Assembly (NCBI GenBank): GCA_015350385.1
Contig: WNKI01000002.1
Coordinates: 3,236,457 to 3,300,456, forward strand
Length of the DNA stretch: 64,000 nucleotides
Direction of reading: 5' to 3'
Source: Aculops lycopersici
Lineage: Eukaryota > Arthropoda > Arachnida > Trombidiformes > Eriophyidae
A program made the translations under genes and the position numbers. The notes below the pieces were generated by a model. It did not search any database. It was not told the origin of the DNA and saw only the letters and a program-made list of their open reading frames with translations. The first letter of the stretch is position 1; every line of letters starts with the position of its first letter. Positions 1 to 13,330 of the stretch are shown here, one piece after another.

Positions 1-621
1 ACAACAAGTGAGTCAAGAGAAACAAAGAGTATGGCACACTACCTGCCGGACCCAAAGCACTTGCCAGTGACCTGGGTGTTTTTTCTCCACCATTTCCCCG
101 TTTCGTTGTTACTAAGTGGCGCCTGGTGCCGCAGCCGCCACTTCTCGCTCACAAACATCAACAAGTTGCTCTTGGCCTTAGCAACGAGCTTGCGAGTGAA
201 GTTAATGAGCCATCATATTGCACGCGCTTTTGAGCAAGTCCAACACAATGAAACACAAGCAACAAGGGGACTGGATGACGACTCTAATGACTCAACAAGT
301 CGTCGCCCACTCAATTAGTGTGTCAATTGGTGAAACGCGCGATAATCTGTGAACCAACTGAACTGAATCAAATGATAAGAAGAAGAAGCGCGGGTTTAAT
401 TAATTGCCGCTCACCTGAGTGAATTGTCCTCTTCCTTTCTCAATTCTTCTGCTCATGTCCATAGAAATAAAATCCCATTAAAAATCTATGGAACTTAGGG
501 TTGGTGAGTTGGTTGGTTAGTTAGTTGGCTAGTGGGCGACCCGTTGTCTAGAGAGACAGACATCGAGTCAGTCTCGTGATTGACTCAAACTCTATCTCCT
601 CACTCTCCTGTCTCATCTTAT

Positions 622-800
622 CACTTGCGGCCAATTTCCGGCCGCAAGTGCCAACTGAAAGCTGGCACTTGAGCCAGAGACAAGACACCTGTGGCTGGTG
701 TCTTGGTGACCAGCGAGTTTAGAGAATTGCCTTAGCCAGCTTCTATCTGGCACGCACACAAAAGTAAACCTATTCTCTCATTTAAAAGGTGAGGTTTACT
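622..800. repeat. Cluster of four short hairpins
   Basis: Four inverted repeats follow one another. First, 622-632 pairs with 640-650 (11 bp, 7-nt loop). Second, 645-656 pairs with 660-671 (12 positions, one A/C mismatch, 3-nt loop). Third, 681-689 pairs with 697-705 (9 bp, 7-nt loop). Fourth, 763-771 pairs with 792-800 (9 bp, 20-nt loop). The first and second share bases, so they could be alternative structures. Function is unknown. Confidence 0.75.
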
Positions 801-1658
801 CACCCACTCCTCTTGTTATGGCAAGCTAATCGCGTGAATGGAAGTGATAGATTACAAAAGGCGCTGGAAGTATCTCCCTAACTTTCTCTCTCATTCGGGT
901 GCGAGTGATATTTTATTTCATTCGTTATTTTTAAACCAACTTTAACTGAGAGGCGAGTGATTGTTAGTCCGTTGGTTAGTTTCTTGGCTAGCACGCGAAA
1001 GTTGCACAACAACCCGACTTGAAATGGCAACGAATACACGAATTCCGCAATCTGGCTCTTCTTTGTCGACGTCGTTCTATTGGCCGGCGTTCTGAGGGCG
1101 CTTTTTAGCGGCGCCCAAGTCGCCAGATTATTGTCGTGTGTACTAGTGGCAGCCAGTGTTTGACCGGCGGCAACACGCGAGATGTACCCACTTATGGCCA
1201 CCAGCTACCTGTTGCCATTTGCCAGTTGCCACTCGACTTATGCCTTCTGCTACGAGCCCCCAGATTGCAGCCAAATGGAAGCAACTAATACCAGCGGCAA
1301 TGGAATGTAAAAATAACAGTGTAGTGTAGCCGTTGGCTAGATAAGTAACTCGACAGATGTAGATGCGCGAGACTACCTGTTGCTGATCATGGTGGCCTAC
1401 TAGCGTCGCAGCGGTTGGTGTAGTGATTCAATAGTTTGGACAAGTGGGTAGTGAGTGGCGACTCAACTGCCACTCAATCAGCAAGCTACCTACACAAACT
1501 TTCTCCCCTTCTTTCTCGCTTTCTCTTACTCTCCTTTGATTGCTAGACTTTGGTGCTAGTACACACAACATACACACGCAAAGAATACGATACACTTTCG
1601 ACCCCTTAGATGCACAGGTAGCCGGCTATTCTCATTTGTCCGCTAAGAACTGACAAGT

Positions 1659-1676
1659 TGGCAAGCTAGCTTGCCA
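1659..1676. repeat. 18-bp perfect palindrome
   Basis: The sequence TGGCAAGCTAGCTTGCCA equals its own reverse complement. Its core GCTAGC is one of the commonest words in the non-coding DNA of this window. No function is assigned. Confidence 0.85.
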
Positions 1677-4600
1677 GGTAGCCAGTGCGCGCAACTCATT
1701 AGAAGCTTGCCAGTGCGAGCGAGCGAGCAATCGTCGTCGTCGTCTTGTTGTCGACTCTCACCAAGTTACAACTTTTGCCTTTATTTTGTGTTGCGTTGCA
1801 TTTCAATTCGATATTAGTAGCGGCGGCAGTTAGCAAAGAGATGGAATGAGATGGAAAGTGGAGCTCGTTGCTCAGAATGTGGCCACGATTACATACGATA
1901 CTCTCTTATCAGGTGCCAACATCGATCTTGCTGCTGTAGTTCAATTGGTTGTTAATGTGCAACCACTTGTTGCCGCCAAGTTGTCGACGGGATCCGGACA
2001 TTGATTCATGAAATTGAAGGACACGGCAGAAATGGGAGCCCTTTAGTTTGGTTGCTTCACCTTCAGTTCCTTTAACCTTAATTTTTCTCTCAAGTTCCGA
2101 TTCCAATTCTCATATGATTCAATTGATTCGCCTTGTCGATAGAGTTTCGCGATACCTTTTATGTTAGTTCACTTTAGCATAATAATCTTTCTTTAGCACG
2201 ACAACCAGGCAACCGACCAGGCATCAATAACCTGTTGATGCGAGAAGTTGGCTGTGCAACTGGCTACTCAACAGGTGGCGCCCAAGTGGCGACTTATGGC
2301 CACCGGGCAAACCATTTGTTGCTTCAAGTGTAGGAACTCGGCACAAGTAGAATGGGAGAAGAAAGGACGTTGTTAGTTGAGTCACACCACTAAGACATAC
2401 AAAGACTCGGTACACTTTTCTTTGGCTCGGCTAGCTGAAAATGGTAAGTGTAGAAATTTTGATTAATGTCGAGAGGAAACATCATAATCGTTGCTCATTA
2501 ACGAGAGTCTTGAGCTTTGACTTGCGTTGCCTTCGATTATTTAGATGATTCAATTCTGAAAGAGTAACGGCAACTCACATTCCGTTAGTCTGTCTCAGAG
2601 TCCCTTGTTCTCTTTCTCCTTCTTTCCTTCTTTCAATTCGCTTCCTCTTCCAGTCTTAAGCTGACACAACTCTCCAAGCTTCTACTCGTTCACTTTGGTC
2701 AGTAGAGGCGGCAACGGTGGCAATCGCCTTAGCCGAGTTCACAGTTAAGGCTCACAGGTAACATACTACAGCTGCCGATACTGCCGCCGCTGCTGCTGTT
2801 GCTGCTCACTTGGCCCAGTTCAATCAAGACTTCAGCGAAATCGAGTTCCATTCATTAGCGACCATTTAACGGAAATTTGGTGCTGCCAGGTGAGGGGCAA
2901 AGAGAAGGAGAAGGAGAATTATTATTATTATCATCATTTTACTCGCTTTGTATATGTGACTGGTTACTTCCACTTCCACTTCAACTGCCTACCTGTTGCT
3001 TCGGCGTTCCTCCAACGAGTCGAGCTTCCAACTCAAACTCAAACTTCTCCTTCAACTGAGACATTCACTAGACCAGAGACTAAACCAATTCAAAATTATT
3101 ATTGCACATTATTTCCTACGCCTCGCCTCTCGACTCCTTCCTCCTCCTCCTTTCTTGTCTTCTTGTACTTTTATCGGCTAAATGAGAATGTTAAAAAATA
3201 GCTCGCCCACTAGTGGCCACAAGTTTTCAAGTTCCTGTCGACAGGCGATTGAAAAGTGGTTGCTAGAAGTTATAACATGGCGTCTGTCTGCAAAACTACC
3301 GCCATCGTTACAATCATCAGCATCATTAGCCGGCTCCGTTATTACATTTAGTCATAATCCAAGCTACTTCAGCTTAAGTTAATGTTGCACATCTTTTCCA
3401 TAGAATTGCAAAGGAAAGAAAAGATGGTTCCTCTGCTCGAGCGGATGGACATTTTGCACGGAAACGAGTGGGAGCTTCAAGGTTGCGACTCTGGGATTTT
3501 GTAATCTCTGCAGACTTGAGTCGTTGGCTTTCTTGCCACGAAATTGGCTGAGTTCATTTACCGGCTAAACTTTAACTTAATTTTCAACTTATTTGAAATC
3601 GCAACTACAGGATGAAGTTGAGCTGCCACTAGAACCAAATTTAGACTACAAAGTTTTTGCTTAGAACAAAATGAACTCCTCCGCTTGACGCGAGGAAAAC
3701 TCATCCAGTGGGCGAGGAGAAGAGAGTGGAAATAATGGCAAACTCGCCTGTTGAGTTTGCACCTGACCTGAGCTGACATGAAGAAGAGTAAGATAAATTT
3801 AAATTCGGCGCGCGACCAGAGAGAGTGTGAGACAAATTGTCGCCGTAGTTGGCGCCAAGTTTACCAGCTTTCTTTACAAATTTAGATCAAAAACCTGAGA
3901 CTCATAACTTTACGTGGATTTCGAGTTTTGCTCGGGTTTCGCCAGCGAGTTGTGTAAAGTGAAAGCAATGAGATAATGAGCAAAAGCAGCAACACCAGCA
4001 AAAGAAATGGAGATGATGCGCTGGACTCGATTATATTCAAAGTTTTGTCGCCTTCCACTTTCTTTTGCCGGCCAGTGAGCCAGTCGTTTATGTGCCCAGA
4101 ATTAGTTTAGCCTCATTCTAGTCAGTCCTCTGGTCTGTGAGTCGAGAGAGAGTGAACTGAATCGAGTTAAAGAGGCGCACAGGTAAAGGTAACAGATGAA
4201 ATGACGCAACTAATCTTTCACATTGCCTCGTTTCGCCTCGCTTTTTGCGCCATCGTTTAGTTCTCCTTCTTGATGAGATAGATAGCTAAGAGGAGAGGGG
4301 GAACTAAACGAAACCGAACAAAACAGAACACTTGAGCTGGACTCTCAGAAAACTTGGTAAACTCTGCTCTAAATGGTCGATCGGTCGGTTGTGCAATCGA
4401 GCAATAGAGCAACTGAAACTACCTGTTGCTACCTGTGGCACCACCCCACCCCACAACACACCACAAGCGAGGCCCCAAAAGAGGCAACTAATTGGCCCGG
4501 GACTTTGCAGCCTCCAGTATCCTCTTCAGATTCTCAAATTGGAGGAATCCACTTGAGGCGTTTGAACAGTTTTCTCCTATGTGAGTAGGTAACTTGGTGT

Positions 4601-5314
4601 TGTCTGTGAAATAAAGGCAACAGGTGTGTCTCTCTTTCTTTGTATGTTGGGTGACCACGCAAAGGCGAGAGGCCAGAGGAGAGGTTGTGCGGGATTTCCA
4701 CTGTATGCTAATGCACTTTATAGTCATTCTAGTGGTGAGTTTACGTCGACTATTTTGAGAATCCTCACTGAACCAGATAACCGAGTGATGGAAACTTTAT
4801 GAGGATTGTCAGCTTCGTTGGTTTCTATCGAAATCCCTCTCGGATTTTTCTCAAAAATGTCTGGTCGGTTTGTGTCAACAATGTGGCGACTCCAGAGGTA
4901 CACGACAACGAGGACCTCGAGATAAAAAGACAGAGAGAGATGGGAACTATTTGTATTATTTGCTCTCACTTTCCATCTACTCACTTGAACGTAACCTCGT
5001 AATGGAACCTGCTCATGCTTGAGCGAATGAGAAATTTAATCGCCACTCTCAACTGACCTCGAGTTTTAGGTAGAGGGACAAACTGCAACAGGTAAGAGGT
5101 AATCGAAAGCCGCACTAATAATAAGCGGCGACCTGTCGATTTGATTTGGCTCGTTGAGTTTGATGGCATCTCGGGCGCACGGACACTTGTTGCTTTCTTT
5201 CTTCTTTCTCTCTCATTTGGTGCCCTATTTTCCTACTCTTGAGTTGAAACACAAGCAACAGAAATGATCATAATGCTGACATTTGAATTTTTACAATTTT
5301 GGCAGCAGCAGCTA

Positions 5315-5342
5315 CAAAACAAAAACAAAAACAAAAACAAAA
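5315..5342. repeat. (CAAAAA)n tract
   Basis: About four tandem CAAAAA units on the plus strand, preceded by GCA repeats. It makes a short Lys/Gln-rich open frame that I treat as spurious. Confidence 0.8.
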
Positions 5343-6573
5343 AGCTAACGCCAAATTAGAGGCCAACCAAACAAAAAATTCCCTCCTTTTCCGCAATGAT
5401 CATGACAGACCACCAACTTGTTTCCACTGCTACATCCATTTAGCTTCAACTTTTTGGAGTCTACTCCGACCGTCGACTTGAGTTACAATTATGAAAAATG
5501 ACTCCAACTCACGAATCTCTGTGTACATTTCAATTTCCACATTCAATTGACTCCAGTTCTGGCGACCAGAGGAAGTTGGCCAACAAAACAACGCGGCGAC
5601 AAAGGCAACAGGTGACTTTGTGAGGTTGGCAAATTCACTCGCCACAATCTAAAGTTTTCTTCTCTCGAGTTTTTGCTATTAGCTCTAGCGGTAGCATCTT
5701 TTGGTCCTGCGTGTCCAATGGCAAAGTTAAAGGTAAAAGATTGACTGAGCAATCAAATTACTCCTCTAGATTTCTACCGCTCGGCCACCCGCAAAGAATC
5801 TTCTAGTCGACGGGTCATTCGGCTCGTGTTAGTCGCGGGACTGGAAGCACGCAGTTGGCTCAATTTGGTGGCGACTAACATTTGGGAATGCCAATTGGGT
5901 TTGTTGTTGCCCTCGTTGTTCTCTATTCCTTTTCGCCCGGTGATGCGGCCAGAGAGTCTTTTCTTTTTGCAGGTAAAACTGGAGGGGAAACAACTAAAGC
6001 TAAATTTGGGGGCGGCCAGGTGAAAAGAACAACAGCGAGCGAGACCACCGAAAGCGGATCTTGCTTACATTGCTTCGATTGGAAGCTGGAGACTGGAAAT
6101 GGAAACTTCGTGATTTCGGAGCAAGTGAGTCTAAAGAAATTCCTAGAGATATGAGCAAAAGGCAGGCCAAATTGGTAGTGTGATGTTTCTCCTGTTTGCG
6201 GACTCTAAATTGGTTCGTTCGCTTGCTCATTTCCATGGTCTGTGGCCGCCACCACCACACTAACATACCGCTCGACAATGACGAGCAATTGGTAACTAAT
6301 ACTGACTCGTTCGCCGGCGATTAGACTAGCATCATTATCGTTTCCAATTCATTCAAGGAGCAAACTAGATGAGAACATAAACATGAAAGGAAATTTTGCA
6401 CGGCCAATGATTCTTACATGCATGAGACTATCCCATAGGAAAGTGGACACAGCTTCTGGTTGAATTTCTCGCTTCCTCTCTGTCTTTAAATCTGTCCTGC
6501 AAATTGAGATTTTCAACGTTGTCCTCGTCGCCCATTGGAACTTTTGACTTTCAAAGACAAGAGACCTGGGGAA

Positions 6574-6600
6574 AGAGAGAGAGAGAGGGAGAGAGATAGA
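6574..6600. repeat. GA microsatellite
   Basis: Imperfect (GA)n with single-base interruptions. Confidence 0.9.
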
Positions 6601-6897
6601 GAGACAAGAGGGAGGTGGAGAAAGACAAGGAAAACTAGAATACATAAAGTAAAGTAAAACAAACTTTCCCATTCCCCTTCTTGCGGTTTGCCACTGCTTA
6701 CAAACTGCATGGATGCCACTGGTTATTATTAAGCTTAAGAGGAGAAGGAGAAGAACAATTGGGACTGAGATTCCGGCCGGCCACTTGTTGACATTTGCAT
6801 CAATCATCAATTATGAGCTTAAGGCTTTGGAGGTGGTTCTGGTGGTGATAGCTGAGGTGGTGGCAAAACTCTCACATTGTCACTGAGAAAGGGGGAA

Positions 6898-6922
6898 AGA
6901 GAGAGAGAGAGAGAGAGAGAGA
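6898..6922. repeat. GA microsatellite
   Basis: Uninterrupted (GA)n of roughly twelve units, about 300 bases from a second, imperfect GA tract. Confidence 0.9.
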
Positions 6923-9900
6923 CTCGCCTGCTCGCGGGTTAAGTAAGACCACCAAAAGTGTCCAGGTAAAAGGAAAAAAGTGTTGGTGACAAAACAGCTA
7001 GTTTGTGTTTGTGTGTATGATTGTGTGCGTTAGTTCGTGTGAGAACCAACCAGGTGAGCAAGCAGGTAGTGGTAGTCGAAATTTTTCACCAACCACCTGA
7101 GCGAATCGAGCTTCAGTTAGATTGAGCTAGAGTTTACCTACCTTTTAAAGGGTTCGCCGCTTGCTGACCCATGACGGCTTGTCGTTAGTTTTACCTGCCT
7201 CTAGCTGAGTTTACATTTGATTATTTATCAACCAACGAAAGCTAGTAAGAGAGAGAAGGAGCGACCATCTCTTCAATTTTTCTTGCAAAGAGTAAAGTTT
7301 AATAACTATGAGTCTGAATGTAGCGAACGAGTCCCGCTTCAGGTGGAGTGAGCGAGTGGGTATTTCGAGGAGTATGAAAACTGGAAAAACTCTCCTTGAC
7401 CGAAGTGAAAACTTTCGCTTTTTTGCATCCGCTTTACCGTGTTCCAACTTTTCACTGTGATAGTTTGCCCAACTTACTGCAGCTAGCCCATGGAGCGGCG
7501 GTAGCAAGCGACAAGTGGCATGTGAGAGATTCACCAATCGCTCGGTCGCCTCAGGTGAGTCACCTGTTGTATTTTATTCACTGTTTTCGTTGTTTCTGGG
7601 CTTGATTTGAAATAAACGCGTTTCCATCGATCACATGCCATAGAAAAAAGTCGGCCGACTTTTTGTCTTTCCCTCTATCTTGTGCTTTGCTATCCGTGGC
7701 TGCCGCTGCCACTTGAAACCTAGCCGAGAATAACAGAAAAATTAAAGGTAAGGCAAAAGACGAAGAAGATGGCCAATAGACGAGATAATAGCCGAGAGAT
7801 GAGAGTTTGCTTATGGGTCGGCCAATCAGTCGATTGAATCTGGATTCAGCTCCTGTCCGATCTGATCTTATGTTTTGTCTCGCGGCCACTCTGATTGGCC
7901 GGCGCCACTTACCTGGCCGCTCGCGAGAAAACGCGCCCGCAATCTAATACACTACGCGCTTCTGCTTGTCCCTTGCGCCGGCTTCATGCATAAACTACAG
8001 CCAATAACTGTGATGATAATACTACTAATAATGATAATTCCATCGTCACAAAACCAAAGCGACAGATCGGGCGGCAAATCGACTGAGTAGATCTGACGTT
8101 TAGATAAACTTGTCGCCAGGTAAAAACGTTTCGCTTCTCTCACTCGGTCCAATTGGTGTTTTGCCCGAACTCACTGACGTCGGAATCAGAATCCAAGTCT
8201 GAGTTTGAATTTTAAATTTGGTTTGCTCCGAACCGACTGCAACAAGCGCGACGCTCGACGGAATGTCTCGTCTCGTCTCGTCTCGTCGTTGTCTTACTCT
8301 CTACACACATTCATTTTACCTGGCCGCGAGCAACAAAATTTTCGCTCATCAGCAAGCAAATTGTAAAAGAAGTGCAAAGTTGCTTAAGAGACTGGCTAAC
8401 GGATGAAGAGGAGGAGCAGAAGGAGAAGCCAAATAGTTGGCGCCAGAGAAACGGACGGACGTATGGATAAACTAACTGGCCGACAATCGAGTGCCACGAT
8501 GAAATCGGAGTCGAGAACAACTATCATCTCTCTCTCTCTCTATTTCGAAAGCTCAAGCGAGGAAACAACAACAACATTAGACGCAGCAGCATTAGTTTCA
8601 GTAGCGGCAGACAGGTAATAATAATAATGGCCGAGCTAATCGTCGCTTGAGGCCAGCCGCTTGGCCTATGAACATGGCCATTCATTGAGGAGCTTAGGTT
8701 ACTAACTTGCATCAGGTTGCTATCCATTGGTCCCTTCTGGAGTCGAGTATGGAAACAAGAAGCGAGTTGCAAATGAGAAGAAAGAAGAAGCGAGAACAAT
8801 AATCAATAACTTGTACGCTCCAAATTCGCCGTCACCGCCACCACTTGTTGCTCCTTTCTCCTACTACCTCTTGCTACCGTGTTAGAAGTTCTGTTGCTTT
8901 CTTCTCGACTAAGTTTTGGATTTAGTCTTGGGCTCGCCCGTTGGGTTACCTCCACTTGTTCCCTTCTCTTTCTCCTTCCACTCCAACAGCAACCAAAACC
9001 GAAAGCTCAGAGAGTTAAGCCACCACCTAAATTCAGTTGGTTTGACTATCAAGTAGCACCACTACCACCTGTGGATCTCGCATGCATCTAGGCTAGAAAC
9101 AGTGAAACCAGAGCAGTGGTTGTGGCTGCAGCAGCAGTAGTAGCGGCAACAGGTGAGTTGGTCACTTTAATTCCATCTTTATTTTTCGAGAGGGAGTGGC
9201 GAGTAAGTCACCAAAGAAGAGACAGACAGAGAGAAAGAAGAAGCGGCGGCTTTTCCTTTGTTGTTGCGGTGGCTTCACTCTTCAAAGAGCCAAAAATTAT
9301 CCCTATCACAATAATAGTAATGCAAATTGTAATCCAATATATGGATCACCGGCTTCCGAGCGCCATACTATTTCCACCAATTTATACTCCAATTCCTAGC
9401 GGCCGCCACCGTGACTCGGGACTGACTTCGAATGGGGCGTGTCGTCGGGTTGAGCGGGCCTCCCACTTGGCTACTCTTCCCTTCGTCTTCTATTTTATAT
9501 TTCAGCCCATTGCATGGTTAGCAATGGAAGTTTTGGTCCATTTAATGGTTTACCTAAAGTCACTTTTCTCTCTTTTCCAACTCAACTAGTGAACCCAATG
9601 AAAACTACAGGCAAACGAAATGGAACAAACGGATTTATCAATCTGCTCTCCTGTGGCGCAACCCGAACAACGAGAGCGCGCCGCTCGATCCATCACCGGG
9701 CAACAAGTGGTCCTCCTCATCTTGTATGTGTCTCTCTCTCTCTCTCTCTCCTCGTTTGTGTTGCGTTGTGTCTTTCCATTTTTTCTGTCAGCTGGTCACC
9801 TGGTTGCTAGCCGATCGGCCGGACGACAGCGTGAGACACAAGAAAAGTCTGGCAAGCTAACGACTAAAGTGAGAGCTAGTGGACTAGTAAGAAGTGAGAC

Positions 9901-10427
9901 AAGAAGAAGTGCAATTCACTGGGCTGAAACGGAATGGACTTGGATAGAAAACGAGCGAGAAAATCCAAGTTAGACTCGCTCTCGATTTTAAAACTCTTTG
10001 CCGAGAGTCGGGTTTGGCCATTGAGTCTCGTCCACCTGCTGCTTTTCTTGCGCGATCTCTCCAGATCCAACCAAAGGCTTACCAAACCGAAGCGAGAAGA
10101 TAACTGCAACGCGCTAACGAAAACTTATCCGCTTAGTCTCCAGTCGGCGAGGTGGACTGGAGCTTGCTGGTTATTGATAATGATGGCCGAAATAGACCAG
10201 CGATAGGATGACGCATGCTGCTCCATTGCGCCATACTTTCTGCCAGCTTCTTTATAACCACTAAGCCCAGTCATGGTCTCGGCACCTGTTGTCTTCCTCT
10301 TTGTGATGCGTTTCTCTCTCTCCCTCTCTCCCTCTGTGTGAGTGTGTGCGATATAAACTTGTGTTTGATATAAAAGTAACGGTCACTCTGCTCCACTGCG
10401 ACCGGATGGAAATCAGCTGGTCGCCAT

Positions 10428-10460
10428 ATTGTTGCGCAATCCTATCTGGCTCGCAACAAT
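10428..10460. repeat. Hairpin, 9-bp perfect stem
   Basis: Positions 10428-10436 pair perfectly with 10452-10460 across a 15-nt loop. The stem word is ATTGTTGCG. Confidence 0.7.
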
Positions 10461-11749
10461 GTCTCGGCGTCCAGTTTCACCGACAAACTGAACGACCGAC
10501 CGACCGACTGATTGATTGACTGACAACTACCGCACACTAGCTAGCGGCCGATCGGTTAACGGCAAACAAACTAGAGCACCACAAGCAGTCGGCTTTACTT
10601 GTGTATAATATAACAATTGCAAGAGTTAAATTCCTGATGATGACGACGACGACGGAGAAGATAGACTTGCAGCACTTGATATTCAATCCTGAAACGTTTG
10701 ACATTTACTCCGATGGACTTATTCAGTCAATCATGATTTTTATCATCTGGTTAGTTGGTCGACGAAACAAGCGAGAGGAAGTCGGTGGTTTAGGTACAGA
10801 AAACTCCAGTAATTCTCGTAAGAAATTTCAAATGACAACCAAAATAAGGTGAGCTCAACAGGTGATCCAAGCTCATTTTTCCTCTTCCTCTTTCCAGATT
10901 TTATGTCATCTCATTGTATCGTCATGGTCGTCGTCGTTTCAGCTAGAAAAATCAAACTCATGGGCAGGAGATTCAAGAGCAGCAATCAAATCTATGAGCT
11001 TGGAATCTGAGCTCACGATTCTCTCTGGTTAGTTTGCCAACGACGTTCAGAGGAAGGGGCAAATGAAAAGACACTTGCCAGGAGTCGGCAGATTTTTAGA
11101 GTTCAATTTTGAGCGGCAATTGAGTTCAGCTCAAACTTTTACGCAAACCAAACGAAAACTTGCAAGCCAACAACAGGTGGCTACCAAGTTCGAGCATCGA
11201 ACTTCGAAGAAATCAAGACAACTGATAAAGTAAAGTAGCTGTAGAAATACTACTGCAACCTGTGGCAGTACTAGTGTTAGTTGATGTAGCAGTAGCAACA
11301 GTCATCATCTTACAGGTGGCTGCTATTGCTTCAACTGCTGGATTCCTACTCTCGGTGACAACTTAAAGTGGCCAGAGTGCCAGAGACGGCGACAGCCACC
11401 TGTGGCGGTGGTGCTGCTGGTTGACGTCGAAGTTTATTTCATGGACTAGTTGTCGACGTTGCTCTTGTTTCTTGAATTAAAGCAACAGCTCCAGGCTCCA
11501 ATAAAACTCGTCAACTTTTCTTTCTCTTTCCTTGCTACTCTCTCATTTTAACTCTTTACTTTAACCAGTTCATTCTCACTTCACCTAGCACTTGTTGCAT
11601 TGACTTGAACTCAACTCGCAGGTATGAGGTCGCCTTCAATTGGCATATTTGAAAGTTTATCATTTCGGTCGTCGTCTTCGGGTGTGTATCTCTGAACCTT
11701 TGGGGCCTAACCCTTTGGCTACCACCAAATAAGCTAACTACTCGTTGCA

Positions 11750-13330
11750 GGTATAATTTTATTCAGTAGTTTGAAGTGCAATATGACCGAAATGCAATTC
11801 AAATCTAGAGGATAATCTCGAAAGTTGTCGCATTGGTACTTGATTGAAATTCCTCTAATTTAATCGATCACTCACCTAAAGAGCATTCATGTGTTTCTCG
11901 TTGAAGTATCAGTCGGCTGAACCCATCAATTGAAGCCTCAAGGTCCCGAGAAATTCAATTAGCAGAGGTAGAAACGATGATCTACTTAAAATCTAAATCG
12001 CCAGATTGTTGAAGCAAGATGTGAGGAGTATGCTATCCAAATTTGATGGAAAAATTATGAAGATTCTAGGAAGTGTAGCCTAAAATTTGAATCGTACCCT
12101 TGAAGCGACCGGAAGCTATTATTCTCTAAAGTGACTAAAAATTGATCACTTGAAGAGACCAAACTATCAATAACTCGATCGAAGAAAGATTTTTGCTAAT
12201 TTCATGGACGCATCTCCCTCACAAGTTGGATTATCGAGACCCTCAGGTTTTATTAGGGGTTGCCATGACACACAAAATTGACAAGTGGCCAGAGATCCGT
12301 GATGTTCAGCATATGTCTCATGATTCAAGGAACTTGTTGTGGCGATTCGGCGGAAAAATCTCGAGAGGTCGAGGAACAGTTGCAATAGACAGGAGAAAGG
12401 TCCCATATCATGTTGAGGGTCTTAAAATTACCCCCTTCCGATATGGTGAGTTCTCAAAAAGCACCCTAACGGCCACGCTCACTGCCGGTCCGGGAATGCT
12501 TTGCAAGATCAGCTTTGACCCTCTGAACCGGAGCTGATTGGAGCCTCATTTCTCGACCCGGGGGCCCGCGAACACATTCTGTGCAGTGTGCGATTCAAGT
12601 TTCTTTGCTAAATCTCTCGGTCCACCTTAGGCGTTAATTTTGCAAAAAAACCTTTTTAGAAAACATTTGTATCTCGAGAACTATTGACGATAGCATGATG
12701 CCGCCGCAACCGGATGCTCAGAATCCAACTTCTGAGACGTTTGCAGGTGTTGTTTCTAGTGTATCTTTGATAACTTTTGCAATATAAGTAGCATTTAAAA
12801 ACGGTTTTTTGCGTTATGTTCAGGCCAGTTCGACGGATTGATTCTAATTGCATTGTATGCTGTTGTAATTTCTGGACAAGCTCCAATTCGATTCAGGTTG
12901 CAAAGTGGTCAGAGGGCTCCCGAGGTCCCAGATGCGCAGAAGAAGTCTCTTTTTGCAAGTTCAGCTTGGATGGGGCTGCAAAATGAAAAAATGATGGATT
13001 TTGGATCGGGAAAGCTCCAAGATCCTGGAAACACGAAGAGATCTGAAATGACTTTTTAAGGTATAACTTCGAAACGAGTAGAGATATTTGGATGCGGTCT
13101 TCAGACCCATGTTCTTTAGATAACAAGGTATAATCTGAGTAAATATGGTAAATTTTTCGCACATCGAAACAAAGCGAGCAAGCATCTTCACTTCTTCGGC
13201 CCCCGCGGATTTTGCCGTGCTACCGACAAACCCGTAGCTCGGAAGAGGAGGGTAACAATCTATCCTCGCTAAACTGTCGCTATTCTCTTTGTTCACCGCA
13301 GCGAGAGTTCATTTCGATCCATTGATTCAT
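11750..13330. mobile_element. Candidate inserted repeat, identity unknown
   Basis: This stretch differs in texture from its surroundings. It lacks the CAACARGTG, GCTAGC and GGCGCC-type words that fill the flanks, is richer in AAT/TTT runs, and reads like the body of a dispersed non-coding repeat. A 114-codon open frame at 12193-12537 (plus strand) shows no domain I recognise. I could not find terminal inverted repeats, long terminal repeats or a target-site duplication, so both ends are approximate. It could also be ordinary unique DNA of different composition. Confidence 0.3.

Larger units (their letters stand above)
1..11750. other. Gene-free region, left part
   Basis: I find no open frame with a recognisable domain and no convincing coding composition. 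Open frames here are short, mostly overlap CT/GA tracts or stop-poor GC-rich DNA, and lack homology I can recognise. The stretch holds GA microsatellites near 6.57 and 6.90 kb, a CAAAAA tract near 5.3 kb, a run of four hairpins at 622-800, an 18-bp palindrome at 1659, and many copies of CAACARGTG on both strands. Small exons of a gene extending to the left cannot be excluded by eye. Confidence 0.5.

Noticed and set aside
5086..5099. GCAACAGGTAAGAG and similar sites as 5' splice donors
   Set aside because: The same word occurs about equally in reverse orientation and away from open frames, so it is better treated as the repeated motif than as splice sites.
12193..12537. 114-codon plus-strand frame as a host gene
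   Set aside because: No recognised domain, and it lies inside the compositional island, so it is listed only as part of the candidate repeat.
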